Below, one piece after another: positions 1 through 8,791 of a stretch of 64,000 bases of DNA. Location: assembly GCA_031460505.1 (NCBI GenBank), contig JAVKTT010000002.1, positions 310,001 through 374,000 on the forward strand, given 5' to 3'. The DNA comes from JAAYTL01 sp031460505. GTDB taxonomy: Bacteria > Bacillota > Clostridia > Tissierellales > Tissierellaceae. The translations under genes and the position numbers were made by a program. Numbering within the stretch: position 1 is the first letter of the stretch; each line of letters opens with the position of its first letter. The notes beneath the pieces are model-generated. The model did not search any database and was not told where the DNA came from. It saw only the letters and a list, made by a program, of their open reading frames with translations.

Positions 1-280
1 CTACCTCTAATATTCCAAGTGCCAATCTATCCTCAATTTTACCTCCAATGAAAGTACCCGCTGTCCTACCTAATGCGTAAGCAATTGTAAATTGTATACC
101 ATCCCCACTTGTTACCTTGCTAATAGTTGTTGCAAAGATCATTGCATCTGCAAACACCAATAGATACACTGGATTCATTATCTTTTTAGACATTAATATT
201 GTCTTTAATGTTGCTAATACATTTGTAAAAGCAGTTATTAAAAAGAATCCAATAAGCGCTAATATAATATTTGTGTTCAT
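1..280 (-). CDS. UPF0316/DUF5698 membrane protein, YebE-like (3' part outside window)
   Basis: The N-terminal 93 residues of a membrane protein that runs off the left edge. It has two or three hydrophobic helices and then a segment reading YALGRTAGTFIGGKIEDRLALG, which matches the glycine-rich helix and the KIE(D/E)(K/R)LALG signature of the UPF0316 family (Bacillus YebE; DUF5698 followed by DUF2179). The ATG at 278-280 has a strong AGAAGGAG ribosome site. The family has no firmly established role; many members carry a C-terminal cytoplasmic ligand-like domain, which is not in the window. A near-perfect palindrome at 317-341 lies just upstream and suggests repressor control (inference). Confidence 0.8.
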   Translation of the reverse strand, partial: MNTNIILALIGFFLITAFTNVLATLKTILMSKKIMNPVYLLVFADAMIFATTISKVTSGDGIQFTIAYALGRTAGTFIGGKIEDRLALGILEV

Positions 281-316
281 AAAACCATCTCCTTCTAAAT
301 CTATATACAATAAAAA

Positions 317-341
317 ACTAACATACAAATTGTATGCTAGT
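317..341. promoter_or_regulatory. Operator-like 12+1+12 palindrome upstream of the UPF0316 gene
   Basis: The arms ACTAACATACAA and TTGTATGCTAGT are complementary except at one position, with a single A at the centre. The site lies 37 bases before the start codon and contains a TACAAT hexamer that could be a minus-strand -10 box. There is no adjacent U-run, so it does not look like a terminator. Its size and symmetry fit a dimeric repressor of the GntR, TetR or MarR type; the protein is unknown. Confidence 0.4.
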
Positions 342-526
342 CAGTAAATAATTAGTCCGTTTTTATTTAAATATTCATATTTAAAGTTTATGATTGAAAA
401 AATCTGATCCCCTTTGGGGCGGATAAGTATAAAAACCATAAGAATTTCAAAATAACATTTCAAATATATGATAAATCTCTAATTATTAATCTAACTTATC
501 AATTATAGCACATAATTAGATAAATA

Positions 527-1075
527 TCAATCAGTACCTATTACCTTTTCCATAAAAATTATATCATGGTTATTACCTTGGTCATCTGTCCAAAAGTCTT
601 TTACTCTTTCAATTTCCTTAAATCCGAGTTTTCTATAGAGTTTATATGCTCTGATATTATCATGGATAGTGTCTATTTCTATTTTATTTAGGTAAAACTC
701 TGAAGCTAAATAATCAATAAAGAGAGATAAAGATTCTTCTCCTAGGCCCTTTCCTTGATAGTTAGTTTCTGATATTTTTATTGCAATTCGACACTTCTTA
801 TTTTTCAAATCAAGTTCTCCATATTGAAGCTCACCGATTTCCTTACCCGTTTTAATATCTAAAATAATAAACATTCTGCTTTCTAAAATAGTATCATTAT
901 TAAATTGCTCTTTAAATCTTGAAAGAAGACTAGATTCAGTAACACCCATGCCATTTATAAATCCCATATCTTTCATTATTGAGCCATCATTCCACCATTT
1001 AGCTACAATTGGGATATCCGAACATCTTAACTGCCGCACCTGTATTCTATTAGATTCAATGATTATATCCTTCAT
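527..1075 (-). CDS. GNAT family N-acetyltransferase, RimJ/RimL-like
   Basis: A protein of about 182 residues with the Acetyltransf_3 layout. It shows an N-terminal QVRQL strand, a basic acetyl-CoA loop reading NYQGKGLGEES (Q/RxxGxG/A motif), and a C-terminal IRAYKLYRKLGFKE motif typical of RimJ/RimL enzymes. These transfer acetyl from acetyl-CoA to an amine; the substrate cannot be read here. The ATG at 1075 was chosen because CAGGGGGT lies six bases upstream. An earlier in-frame ATG at 1123 would overlap the upstream gene and has no ribosome site. It is 25 bases downstream of the SatA-like gene and is probably cotranscribed with it. Confidence 0.85.
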   Translation of the reverse strand: MKDIIIESNRIQVRQLRCSDIPIVAKWWNDGSIMKDMGFINGMGVTESSLLSRFKEQFNNDTILESRMFIILDIKTGKEIGELQYGELDLKNKKCRIAIKISETNYQGKGLGEESLSLFIDYLASEFYLNKIEIDTIHDNIRAYKLYRKLGFKEIERVKDFWTDDQGNNHDIIFMEKVIGTD

Positions 1076-1100
1076 AGTTACCCCCTGATAAAAATATTTT

Positions 1101-1628
1101 TTATACCCTGAATACCATTTCAATCCTCACTTCTTTTTTATCTACATCATCATTACTATAACAACTTAAATCAATGCCATTTATTATAAATCCGCTCTTT
1201 AAGTAAAAACTTATAGCTTTAAAATTGCAGCTTTGAGTCTCAAGGATAATTTCCCTTAGTCCATCACTTTTAGCTATTTCCTTAGCTTTATTCATAAGTA
1301 TAGATCCGTAGCCTAAATTTCTATATTCATCTAGAATTAATAGTTCAGTAATTCTTAACCTATTACTCCAAGACTCTCTATCAACTTCCAAATAACCTAA
1401 TGATTTTCCCTCTTTTCTAAGTTCGAAAGCTGAAGGATTTTCAAGCCAATCTTCATATAGTTTCGATGTAAAGCTTTTAAATACCTCTTCATCGAATTTC
1501 TTTTTAACAAATTTAATAGAAAACAACTCACTTTTATTAAATTCCACATCATAATAGTAATTAGTTGTATAATTAAATATTAAAGGAAAGTCTTTAAAAT
1601 CTGTTTTATCTAGCAATACAATTTCCAT
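1101..1628 (-). CDS. GNAT acetyltransferase, streptothricin acetyltransferase (SatA)-like
   Basis: A 175-residue GNAT protein. The segment RITELLILDEYRNLGYGSILM is the acetyl-CoA binding core, and LETQSCNFKAISFYLKSGF closely follows the LETQDxNxxACxFYxKCGF block of streptothricin acetyltransferases (Bacillus SatA/YyaR group). Such enzymes acetylate the beta-lysine amine of streptothricin, but many family members have unknown substrates, so resistance is only a possibility. The start ATG has AGGGGTGAG upstream. It sits between the DUF7010 gene and the second GNAT, in a small minus-strand accessory group. Confidence 0.75.
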   Translation of the reverse strand: MEIVLLDKTDFKDFPLIFNYTTNYYYDVEFNKSELFSIKFVKKKFDEEVFKSFTSKLYEDWLENPSAFELRKEGKSLGYLEVDRESWSNRLRITELLILDEYRNLGYGSILMNKAKEIAKSDGLREIILETQSCNFKAISFYLKSGFIINGIDLSCYSNDDVDKKEVRIEMVFRV

Positions 1629-1681
1629 ATTATTTACTCACCCCTTACTATAATATCCTTCATTGTATATTTTCTAAGGCA

Positions 1682-2224
1682 TTATATAATTTTCGATAAA
1701 ATTTTTCTGTTTTCAAATATTAAGGAAATACTAAATAAAATTTCCATCCCTAACATCATAAATGCAATCACATAAGGTTCAAAATTTATACCAATTATTA
1801 ATGATATTATTGGAATTAAAATACTAAAAATCATATAGGATTTAGATTTATATAGCCAACTAAACGGCAACAAATGTGCTCCAAAAATCATTGCTATTAC
1901 CATTAGCATTTTTTCAGGTAATGTTGGGTATATCCACATGGGAATAAGTAAATATAACATTTGGTTTATAGAAAAAAGGATTCCCAAATTAGTCAACGGA
2001 TTTTCCTTATTTTGAAAATCTACCTTAATCATTTTTGATATTAAGAAAGCTAAAGGCATTAGTGGTGCTGTTGAGCAAAATGTTAATAAGTTTTTAGTCA
2101 AAATAGGTAATGATGTTAAATGAATGATTAGTACAGTAAACCAAATAATAATTGATGCTAATATAAAGTGCAATCCTTTTTTTTGCTTAATTGCACAATT
2201 CGTTCTTAGTTCTTCAATGTTCAT
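1682..2224 (-). CDS. DUF7010-like integral membrane protein
   Basis: A 180-residue protein of five or six hydrophobic helices with a short cytoplasmic N-terminus reading MNIEELRTNCAIKQKKG. The block LLTFCSTAPLMPLAFLISK followed by PLTNLGILFSINQMLYLLI and FGAHLLPFSWLYKSK is the pattern I recall for the DUF7010 family. No catalytic motif is visible and no role is established. The ATG has an excellent CTGGAGGATAATC ribosome site. It probably heads the small group with the two GNAT genes downstream. Confidence 0.6.
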   Translation of the reverse strand: MNIEELRTNCAIKQKKGLHFILASIIIWFTVLIIHLTSLPILTKNLLTFCSTAPLMPLAFLISKMIKVDFQNKENPLTNLGILFSINQMLYLLIPMWIYPTLPEKMLMVIAMIFGAHLLPFSWLYKSKSYMIFSILIPIISLIIGINFEPYVIAFMMLGMEILFSISLIFENRKILSKII

Positions 2225-2448
2225 GATTATCCTCCAGTCAGTATAAACTCAAATTAAATTAATTTTGATTTTATTATTAAATTCTTAGTACTTTAAGCAT
2301 ATTATACTCCATATCTTATACTCTCACCTTTCATAACTATAATATCTTTACTTTATGCCATAAATATACAATATGTCAATAATACTTTGAATAATATGCT
2401 TTATATTCTACATATTAATTTAAACTCCTTCTTTTGAATAGATAATTT

Positions 2449-2487
2449 TAAAAAAACAAGTCAATTTCTAGATAGAAATTGACTTGT
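2449..2487 (-). terminator. Rho-independent terminator of the calcium ATPase gene
   Basis: On the minus strand a perfect 15-bp stem (ACAAGTCAATTTCTA and its complement, 2-nt loop in the literal alignment) is followed directly by TTTTTT. It lies six bases after the ATPase stop codon. Confidence 0.92.
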
Positions 2488-2492
2488 TCTCA

Positions 2493-5219
2493 TTATCTTT
2501 CTTTTTGTAATTTTGTAAACAACTCTGTTTTTATATTTCTTTTTATGAATAATGTTTTATACAATTCACTTATTATCAATGGAAAGAATGCAAAACTTAA
2601 AACTATACCCCAATCTATTAAACTCAGTGGAACAGTATGAAAAATTGGTTGTAGAATTGGAATATATAAAACCCCTAATAATAATACAAATGAGAAACTA
2701 GTTGCATAAATCATAGTAGGGTTTGATAATATCCCTATTTCAAATAGTAGATGTCTTTCCGATCTGCTGGAATATGCTCTAAATAGTTCAGCCATAATTA
2801 AAGTTGTAAAAGTTACAGTTCTAGCCTTTATTAGACTGTCAGGAAAGGCCTTCAAAGCCCAGACATAAGCCAGTAATGACGTAGCACCAATAGCTATACT
2901 TTGGACTATTATGTCCACCATCATGTACCTATCTATAATAGGAGCATCAGGATCCTTAGGTTTAATCCTCATTATATCCTCTTCACCTTTTTCCATACCT
3001 AAAGCCAGGGCTGGAAAACTATCTGTTACTAGATTCAGCCATAAAAGTTGTATTGGCAATAATGGAATTGGTAAATTATATAATATACTGAAAAAAACTA
3101 TAATAATCTCCCCAATATTACAGGATAGTAGAAAAAATACGAACTTTCTTATATTGCTAAATATTACTCTACCCTCTTCTACGGCTGCAACTATACTAGC
3201 AAAATTATCATCCGTTAGAATTACTTCTGCAGTATTTTTTGCCACATCAGTACCAGTGATACCCATTGAAATTCCAATATCTGCCTTCTTTAATGCCATT
3301 GAATCATTAACACCATCTCCTGTCATAGCAACTATTTCTCCATTGGATTTGAGAGCAGTAACTATTCTAACCTTGTGCTCAGGAGTAACTCTAGCATAGA
3401 CAGATGTATTTTTAACTACTTTTTTTAATTCTATATCAGAAATTTCTTCTAGTTCTTCCCCTACTAAAACTTCTTGAACAGATTTTGCAATACCTAGTTC
3501 CTTGCTAATGGCGTAGGCAGTTTCTTTATAGTCACCTGTTATCATGATAGGTTTTATACCCGCTTCCCTACATTTAACTATAGCTTCTTTAGCTTCAGGT
3601 CTAGATGGATCTATCATTCCAACTAAGCCTACAAATATCATTTCGTTTTCTATATTATTTGGTGATAAGTCTCTTGGAATACTAGAAAACTCTCTATAGG
3701 ATAATGCCAATACCCTAAGGGCATCCTTAGCAAAATTATTATTTACATCTAATAACCTTCTCCTTAAAGACTCAGTTAAAGGTTTCATTTCCCCATTAAA
3801 ACTTATATAATTACATCTTTTGATTACTATGTCAGGTGCTCCTTTTGTAAAGGATACTACTTTCCCTGGTATATAATTTTTATGAAATGTTGTCATCATT
3901 TTTCTTTCTGAATCAAAAGGTATCTCCTCAATTCTTGGATATTCCTTGTTCATATGCTTTTTAAATATTTTTCCTTTATGAGCCAATGTGACCAATGCAC
4001 CTTCAGTAGGATCTCCTACTACCTTATATATTCCGTTGGCACTATTAATATCAGCATCATTAGCCAATACCCCTATGGCTAAGAGGTTTTTTAAGTCCAC
4101 TACTTCATCTATGTTTATTTTCCTATCGCCTAATCTAAATTCTCCAATTGGATCATATCCTACACCACTTGCATCATATATTTTATTTCCAGTGTAGACT
4201 CTCACTACTGTCATTTCATTTTGTGTTAGCGTACCAGTCTTATCGGAGCAAATAACTGTTATACTTCCAAGGGTCTCAACAGCTAATAGCTTTTTTACTA
4301 TGGCGTTTCTTTTCACCATTTTATTCATACCTAATGCTAAGACTATAGTTACTATTGCTGGCAATCCTTCTGGTATAGCTGCAACAGCTAAACTAATGGC
4401 AACCATGAACATATCCATTACTTTTCTACCTTGCAATATACCGACAGCAAAAACAATTATACAAACTATAATGGTGATAATGCCTAAGTACTTACCTAAA
4501 TTATTTAACTTTTTCTGTAAGGGAGTCAATTCCTCTTCAAAAGATTGGATCTGAGTTGCAATTTTACCAATTTCTGTATCATGACCTGTCTCAACGATAA
4601 TCCCCTTTGCCCTACCATAAGTTACAATAGTGCTCATATAAGCCATATTATCCCTATCTCCTAAGGGTTTATCATCCTTATAAACTCTGCTACTATTTTT
4701 TTCAACAGGAACAGATTCACCAGTTAACGATGCTTCATCCACTTTTAAATTAGAACTCTCAATCAATCTTACATCGGCTGGAACTATGTCACCTGATTCA
4801 AGTACAACTACATCACCAGGGACTAAATTGGAGGTATAAAGTATATCCAGATGTCCATTTCTAATTACCTTAGCAGTGGGAGATGTCATCTTCTGTAGAG
4901 CTTCAAGGGCCTTTTCTGCCTTTCCCTCTTGATAAATCCCTAAAAAAGCATTTACAGCTACAATAGATAAAATAACTATAGAATCTCTTGTTTCACCTAT
5001 AAAAATAGAAATTAAGGCTGCAGCAATTAAAATAAGTACTAAAAAATCCGAAAATTGATTTATCAGTTTTGAAAGAAAACCCTCCTTAGGCTTTTCCTTA
5101 AGTTCGTTTTTACCATATTTCTCCAACCTTTTTTCAACTTCAACATCTGTCAGTCCTTTTTCAATACTTGTCCCTAGGTTTCTTAGTACATCCTCTTTTC
5201 CTAGTTTATACCAGTTCAT
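2493..5219 (-). CDS. P-type calcium-transporting ATPase (SERCA-like, PMR1/YloB group)
   Basis: At 908 residues this is full length for a P2A ATPase. Visible in order: cation ATPase N-domain (1-60), actuator TGES (166-169), the membrane calcium site segment AAIPEGLP (about 280-287), phosphorylation motif CSDKTGTLTQ with Asp326, the KGAPD nucleotide-binding block, the hinge TGDGVND, and the M5-M6 segment LWLNLVTDSFPALALG. PEGLP plus the NLVTD motif supports Ca2+ (possibly Mn2+) export across the cell membrane rather than Na/K transport. In B. subtilis the relative YloB matters in spores. The gene is monocistronic: it is flanked by terminators, and a GAAGAGGGG ribosome site precedes the ATG. Confidence 0.95.
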   Translation of the reverse strand: MNWYKLGKEDVLRNLGTSIEKGLTDVEVEKRLEKYGKNELKEKPKEGFLSKLINQFSDFLVLILIAAALISIFIGETRDSIVILSIVAVNAFLGIYQEGKAEKALEALQKMTSPTAKVIRNGHLDILYTSNLVPGDVVVLESGDIVPADVRLIESSNLKVDEASLTGESVPVEKNSSRVYKDDKPLGDRDNMAYMSTIVTYGRAKGIIVETGHDTEIGKIATQIQSFEEELTPLQKKLNNLGKYLGIITIIVCIIVFAVGILQGRKVMDMFMVAISLAVAAIPEGLPAIVTIVLALGMNKMVKRNAIVKKLLAVETLGSITVICSDKTGTLTQNEMTVVRVYTGNKIYDASGVGYDPIGEFRLGDRKINIDEVVDLKNLLAIGVLANDADINSANGIYKVVGDPTEGALVTLAHKGKIFKKHMNKEYPRIEEIPFDSERKMMTTFHKNYIPGKVVSFTKGAPDIVIKRCNYISFNGEMKPLTESLRRRLLDVNNNFAKDALRVLALSYREFSSIPRDLSPNNIENEMIFVGLVGMIDPSRPEAKEAIVKCREAGIKPIMITGDYKETAYAISKELGIAKSVQEVLVGEELEEISDIELKKVVKNTSVYARVTPEHKVRIVTALKSNGEIVAMTGDGVNDSMALKKADIGISMGITGTDVAKNTAEVILTDDNFASIVAAVEEGRVIFSNIRKFVFFLLSCNIGEIIIVFFSILYNLPIPLLPIQLLWLNLVTDSFPALALGMEKGEEDIMRIKPKDPDAPIIDRYMMVDIIVQSIAIGATSLLAYVWALKAFPDSLIKARTVTFTTLIMAELFRAYSSRSERHLLFEIGILSNPTMIYATSFSFVLLLGVLYIPILQPIFHTVPLSLIDWGIVLSFAFFPLIISELYKTLFIKRNIKTELFTKLQKER

Positions 5220-5302
5220 TATCTTACCCCTCTTCCTTAAAATATTCCTGTGCCTGTCCTTATATGTATATAGTTTGTCCTAGGGATTTATGACTTGTTT
5301 TA

Positions 5303-5339
5303 TAAAAAAATTGCTATAGATAATCATATCTATAGCAAT
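5303..5339 (-). terminator. Rho-independent terminator of the stalk-domain gene
   Basis: A 13-bp perfect stem (ATTGCTATAGATA, loop ATCA on the plus strand) is followed on the minus strand by TTTTTTTATA. It is 20 bases after the stop of the 5360-6601 gene. Confidence 0.92.
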
Positions 5340-5359
5340 TCTAAAACTATTTACATATT

Positions 5360-6601
5360 CTATTCAACTGGTAATAATTCAGCTTTTAATGCTTCTTCAG
5401 GAATTTTAAAATCTTCAGCAGCATTTATATTTTTTATATCAATATTTATAATCATTTCCATGGATTCTAACATAACTAATTCTTCTTCAGGGATTTCAAT
5501 GACTTCACTCATAGATATTAACATATCTTTCATTAAGGAGCTAAAATCCATTTCATATCTAGCGATTTCTCCTGTTTCTTCATCTATATATATAATAAAT
5601 TGAATATCATCTAAATTCGCAAGTATTTCAGCTACTGCTAAATCTTCTTCACTTTCTGTAATTGTAAGCATCTCCATATAATCACCCATAATCTCATTAT
5701 AAGCATCATAGGATGTTGTAATCTCATACTTCTCTAAAACTCTATCATCTACTTTATTCTTTCCAAAATACTTAATATCTTTTATGGATTCTTTATTTAA
5801 CTCTTTACTAAGCTCAGTATTTAAAATTTCTGAAAACAATACATTTTCTTCAGCTGATTTTACCCATGTAATGGATCCTTCTTCATTAAAGGTTCCAATG
5901 TATAATGACATAGTGTTCTCTTCAATAGTAACATACATTTCCATGATAGGTTGATTCATCGATACTCCACCCATGTCCATGGTCATATTTGAAACTAATC
6001 TCATCTTTAATGGATCCATAAATCCTGTTGCATCCATATCCATGATCATTTTCATTTCACTTCCCATATCAGGAATAGGCATGACCATATCCATTCGCAT
6101 TGACATATCATAATTTTTCCAATTATAACTTTTTGAATATGCATTTAATATTGTTTCTTTAACTTCCTTTGAAGTGGCAAAAATATTTACTGTCTTAGTA
6201 TTTTGATCCCATTCAACCCCAGAACCAAATGCTTCAACTACAAATCTTATTGGCAAATATACTCTACCATCCTTATTAATGGATTCAGTATCCATATCAA
6301 TTTGTTCACCGTTTCTTAAGATATAATTTTTACCTACTGGAATCTCTAATTTTGTATCACCTTTTTTAACTATTGCTGTATTTGTATCATTATTCCAATC
6401 AACTTCTGCACCATAGGTTTCCATTGTTAATCTTAATGGTACTAAAGTTCTTCCGTTTTCATCAATGAAAGGGGCTCCTGAATCCTCTGTAAACTCAATT
6501 GGTTTAGAATTGATATCTACTGTCGGTCCACCATCAGCAAATGACACAGTAGAAAACACCATAGTTAAAATAATTACTAGTACTAAAATTCTTTTTTTCA
6601 T
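5360..6601 (-). CDS. Secreted protein with copper-amine-oxidase-N stalk domain and DUF6612 domain
   Basis: The N-terminus is a clear Sec signal peptide (MKKR, hydrophobic core, cut likely after SFA near residue 22). Residues about 28-140 form a Cu_amine_oxidN1 (PF07833) stalk domain with the two typical repeats TLVPLRLTMETYGAEVDW and VYLPIRFVVEAFGSGVEW. The rest resembles DUF6612/LolA-like folds. It includes a strongly methionine-rich stretch of alternating residues such as MSMRMDMVM and MDMDATGFMDPLKMRL (about 165-225). It is predicted to be exported and may bind a hydrophobic ligand or the cell wall. Despite the domain name, the stalk domain alone has no oxidase activity. It is monocistronic, with GGAGGAG upstream. 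Confidence 0.8.
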   Translation of the reverse strand: MKKRILVLVIILTMVFSTVSFADGGPTVDINSKPIEFTEDSGAPFIDENGRTLVPLRLTMETYGAEVDWNNDTNTAIVKKGDTKLEIPVGKNYILRNGEQIDMDTESINKDGRVYLPIRFVVEAFGSGVEWDQNTKTVNIFATSKEVKETILNAYSKSYNWKNYDMSMRMDMVMPIPDMGSEMKMIMDMDATGFMDPLKMRLVSNMTMDMGGVSMNQPIMEMYVTIEENTMSLYIGTFNEEGSITWVKSAEENVLFSEILNTELSKELNKESIKDIKYFGKNKVDDRVLEKYEITTSYDAYNEIMGDYMEMLTITESEEDLAVAEILANLDDIQFIIYIDEETGEIARYEMDFSSLMKDMLISMSEVIEIPEEELVMLESMEMIINIDIKNINAAEDFKIPEEALKAELLPVE

Positions 6602-6913
6602 TTAATCTCCTCCTTATACTAATTAATCATAAGCTATGATTAATACTCTGCTAGATATTCACAACTCTATATTATATGTTACTTTGATCTTAAATATTAA
6701 AGATCTGATAAATTATTATCATAGCTCTTACCATTATATGGTAACAATTACCAATATGCAAGAAAATATTGAAAACATAATAATTTTTGAAATACAAAAT
6801 AACAAGTCTTTTAGATGATTTATTTAATTAAGTATTTGGTTATTGGATAAAATATGATAAGCATATCACTGTTAAATAACAAATTTAAAATACTTAAAAA
6901 GAAGGGTGAAATT
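6602..6913. other. Intergenic region between divergent stalk-protein and mnmA genes
   Basis: This 312-base region holds the 5' regions of two divergent genes. It contains one perfect inverted repeat (6622-6644) and AT-rich stretches. I could not choose one convincing sigma-A promoter for mnmA, and I see no RNA gene or conserved ORF. Confidence 0.5.
6622..6644. repeat. Perfect 10-bp inverted repeat upstream of the stalk-protein gene
   Basis: ATTAATCATA, loop AGC, then TATGATTAAT, 21 bases before the start codon at 6601 on the minus strand. It has no adjacent U-run. It could be an operator or a 5'-UTR hairpin for the stalk-protein gene. Confidence 0.4.
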
Positions 6914-8020
6914 ATGTCTAAAAGAGTAATACTGGGTATGAGTGGCGGAGTTGATTCATCTGTTGCTGCTGTATTGTTAAAACAAGCAGGTTATGAAGTA
7001 ATCGGGTTATTTATGAAAAACTGGGATGAAAAATTAGAAGATGGTGTATGCACTGCAACACAGGATGCAGATGATGCGAGAAATGTTGCAGTCCAAATTG
7101 GCATACCTTTTTATACTATAAATTTTGAAAAGGAATATTGGGATAAGGTATTTATCTATTTCTTAAATGAATATAAGAATGGACGAACTCCTAATCCTGA
7201 TATAATGTGTAACCAGGAGATCAAGTTCAATGCATTTTTAGATTACGCCTTAAAGCTTGAAGCTGATTATATTGCCATGGGTCATTATGCTCAAGTTGAA
7301 GAAAGAGATGACAAATACTGCCTTTTGCGAGGAATAGATAAAAACAAAGACCAAAGCTATTTTTTATCAAGAATAGGACAGAGAGCTTTATCGAAGACTA
7401 TATTCCCTATAGGTCATCTTGAAAAATCAAAAGTAAGAGAAATTGCAGAAAAACAAAATCTATATACTGCAAAGAAAAAGGATTCCACAGGTATATGTTT
7501 CATCGGAGAAAGAGATTTTGATAAGTTCTTAGATCAGTACTTATTAGCTACAAAGGGAGATTTAATAGATGTAGAAGGGAATAAAATTGGTAAACATACC
7601 GGACTTATCCACTATACTCTTGGTCAGAGAAAAGGCATAGGTATTGGCGGAGTAGGTACGGGAGAACCATGGTTTGTAGTAGGAAAAAATTTAAAGAATA
7701 ATATAGTATATGTAGCACAAGGTGAAAACCATCCTGCTCTATTTTCTAAATCACTTATAGCAGAACAACCTGCATGGATTCTAGAAACTGAACCAGATTT
7801 CCCGCTAAGATGTACTGCTAAATTTAGATATAGACAGTCAGATGTTCCTGTAACAGTTCATAAATTACAAGATGGAAATCTCCACATTGTCTATGAACCA
7901 GTAAAAGCTGTGACTCCTGGTCAAGCAGCAGTACTTTATCAAGATGAGGTATGTCTTGGAAGCAGTATAATTAAATCCATTGAACCATTGGATGAACAGT
8001 ATTTGTATTTAAATCAATAA
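6914..8020 (+). CDS. mnmA: tRNA-specific 2-thiouridylase MnmA
   Basis: Adenylates and then thiolates U34 of tRNA-Lys, tRNA-Glu and tRNA-Gln (EC 2.8.1.13). The 368-residue protein has the PP-loop SGGVDSS (10-16), the first catalytic cysteine in PNPDIMCNQ (Cys99) and the second in STGICFIGER (Cys195), equivalent to E. coli Cys102 and Cys199. The C-terminal beta-barrel (GTGEPWFVVGK, RYRQSDVPV, AVTPGQAAVLY) is complete. The ATG at 6914 is preceded by AAGGGTGA; the longer in-frame ATG at 6854 has no ribosome site. It stands alone on the plus strand. No sulfur-donor desulfurase gene is adjacent, so sulfur must come from elsewhere. Confidence 0.97.
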   Translation: MSKRVILGMSGGVDSSVAAVLLKQAGYEVIGLFMKNWDEKLEDGVCTATQDADDARNVAVQIGIPFYTINFEKEYWDKVFIYFLNEYKNGRTPNPDIMCNQEIKFNAFLDYALKLEADYIAMGHYAQVEERDDKYCLLRGIDKNKDQSYFLSRIGQRALSKTIFPIGHLEKSKVREIAEKQNLYTAKKKDSTGICFIGERDFDKFLDQYLLATKGDLIDVEGNKIGKHTGLIHYTLGQRKGIGIGGVGTGEPWFVVGKNLKNNIVYVAQGENHPALFSKSLIAEQPAWILETEPDFPLRCTAKFRYRQSDVPVTVHKLQDGNLHIVYEPVKAVTPGQAAVLYQDEVCLGSSIIKSIEPLDEQYLYLNQ

Positions 8021-8049
8021 TCGAACGCTTAATTAAGATAAATTTTACA

Positions 8050-8083
8050 AAAAACTATGATAATCAAATATCATAGTTTTTTT
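8050..8083 (+). terminator. Rho-independent terminator of mnmA
   Basis: A 12-bp stem AAAACTATGATA / TATCATAGTTTT with a 6-nt loop, followed by a run of T, 30 bases after the mnmA stop. Confidence 0.92.
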
Positions 8084-8339
8084 GGTTAGGTCTAACTTGT
8101 TTTCTAAACCTCCATATAATTCTTGTCCAAATGGTAACTCAGCAATACCCTAAGATTAAAAATCTCTTTATAATTAGACAGTTCAAATTGAAAAACGTTA
8201 CATAGATCTGTATATTAATCATTAATTATTAATTTTTATCTTACTATTGCTTAAATATTATATGGATTTAAGAAATGAGCATAAAATACCCTTTTTATTT
8301 GTTTTTTACAACACATAAAAAGGGGAACTCCTTATTTCT
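8084..8339. other. Non-coding gap with a weak minus-strand hairpin
   Basis: No gene is recognisable. On the minus strand, inverted arms at 8288-8298 and 8315-8325 (CCCCTTTTTAT and its near complement) with a 16-nt loop follow the zinc-ribbon gene's stop. They could act as a weak terminator, although the downstream U-run is short. Confidence 0.4.
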
Positions 8340-8567
8340 CTATTTCCATAATTTATTAACCATTCTGACACTATACTCACTATCACTAATTCCGCAGAAA
8401 GGACACTTATTAATACCTAAATGATCATCTTTTACGAACTTAACTATATTTGAACAGTATGGACACCAGAGTTGTCCCTCTTTTAACTTTACACCTTTGG
8501 GAATAGATTTATCTGGTTCCTTATTTATACTTACTATTATTCCAAACATATCAACTTGCTTATTCAT
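8340..8567 (-). CDS. Small zinc-ribbon protein of unknown function
   Basis: A 75-residue protein whose C-terminal half has two CxxC knuckles, WCPYCSNIV and KCPFCGIS, separated by 15 residues, which is a classic zinc ribbon. The N-terminal half (MNKQVDMFGIIVS, then a lysine-rich loop) shows no other domain. Similar short zinc ribbons occur in both phage and chromosomal accessory genes of Firmicutes; a nucleic-acid or protein contact is plausible but not shown. GGAAGGAAG lies about ten bases before the ATG. It has no close operon partner. Confidence 0.6.
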   Translation of the reverse strand: MNKQVDMFGIIVSINKEPDKSIPKGVKLKEGQLWCPYCSNIVKFVKDDHLGINKCPFCGISDSEYSVRMVNKLWK

Positions 8568-8791
8568 ACATATGTAACTTCCTTCCTTGTTATGTAACAG
8601 GATAGATTATCTTTATATTGAAATAATTACTATTCTGCATTTTCTTTATTATATAACTTAATAAGATAATTAGTTAGTTTAAATTAAATCCTATTTTGTT
8701 GTTATACATTCGTTCATAAAGTATTACAGCCTTCAATGCTAAACACTCGATTAAATTATAATCTATTCTTCATAAAAAAAGCAAACTTGGT

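Noticed and set aside
300..328. TTGTAT-N17-TATAGA as a promoter for the UPF0316 gene
   Set aside because: The start of transcription would fall inside the ribosome site about 13 bases before the ATG, so this spacing is unlikely.
117..347. A 76-codon plus-strand open frame near the left edge
   Set aside because: The minus strand of the same region encodes a recognisable UPF0316 protein with a strong ribosome site.
401..425. CCCCTTTGGGG hairpin near the left edge as a terminator
   Set aside because: A four-base stem with a three-base loop and no U-run is too weak to call.
2911..3399. A 162-codon open frame on the plus strand inside the calcium ATPase gene
   Set aside because: It is antisense to a clearly coding P-type ATPase and has no ribosome site or family match. 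The same applies to the other open frames lying opposite real genes, for example in dnaK, glyS and lepA.
8095..8165. Possible decayed coding remnant on the minus strand (reads near VLLSYHLDKNYMEV)
   Set aside because: Too short, in no conserved frame, and I cannot name a family. Chance is more likely in AT-rich DNA.
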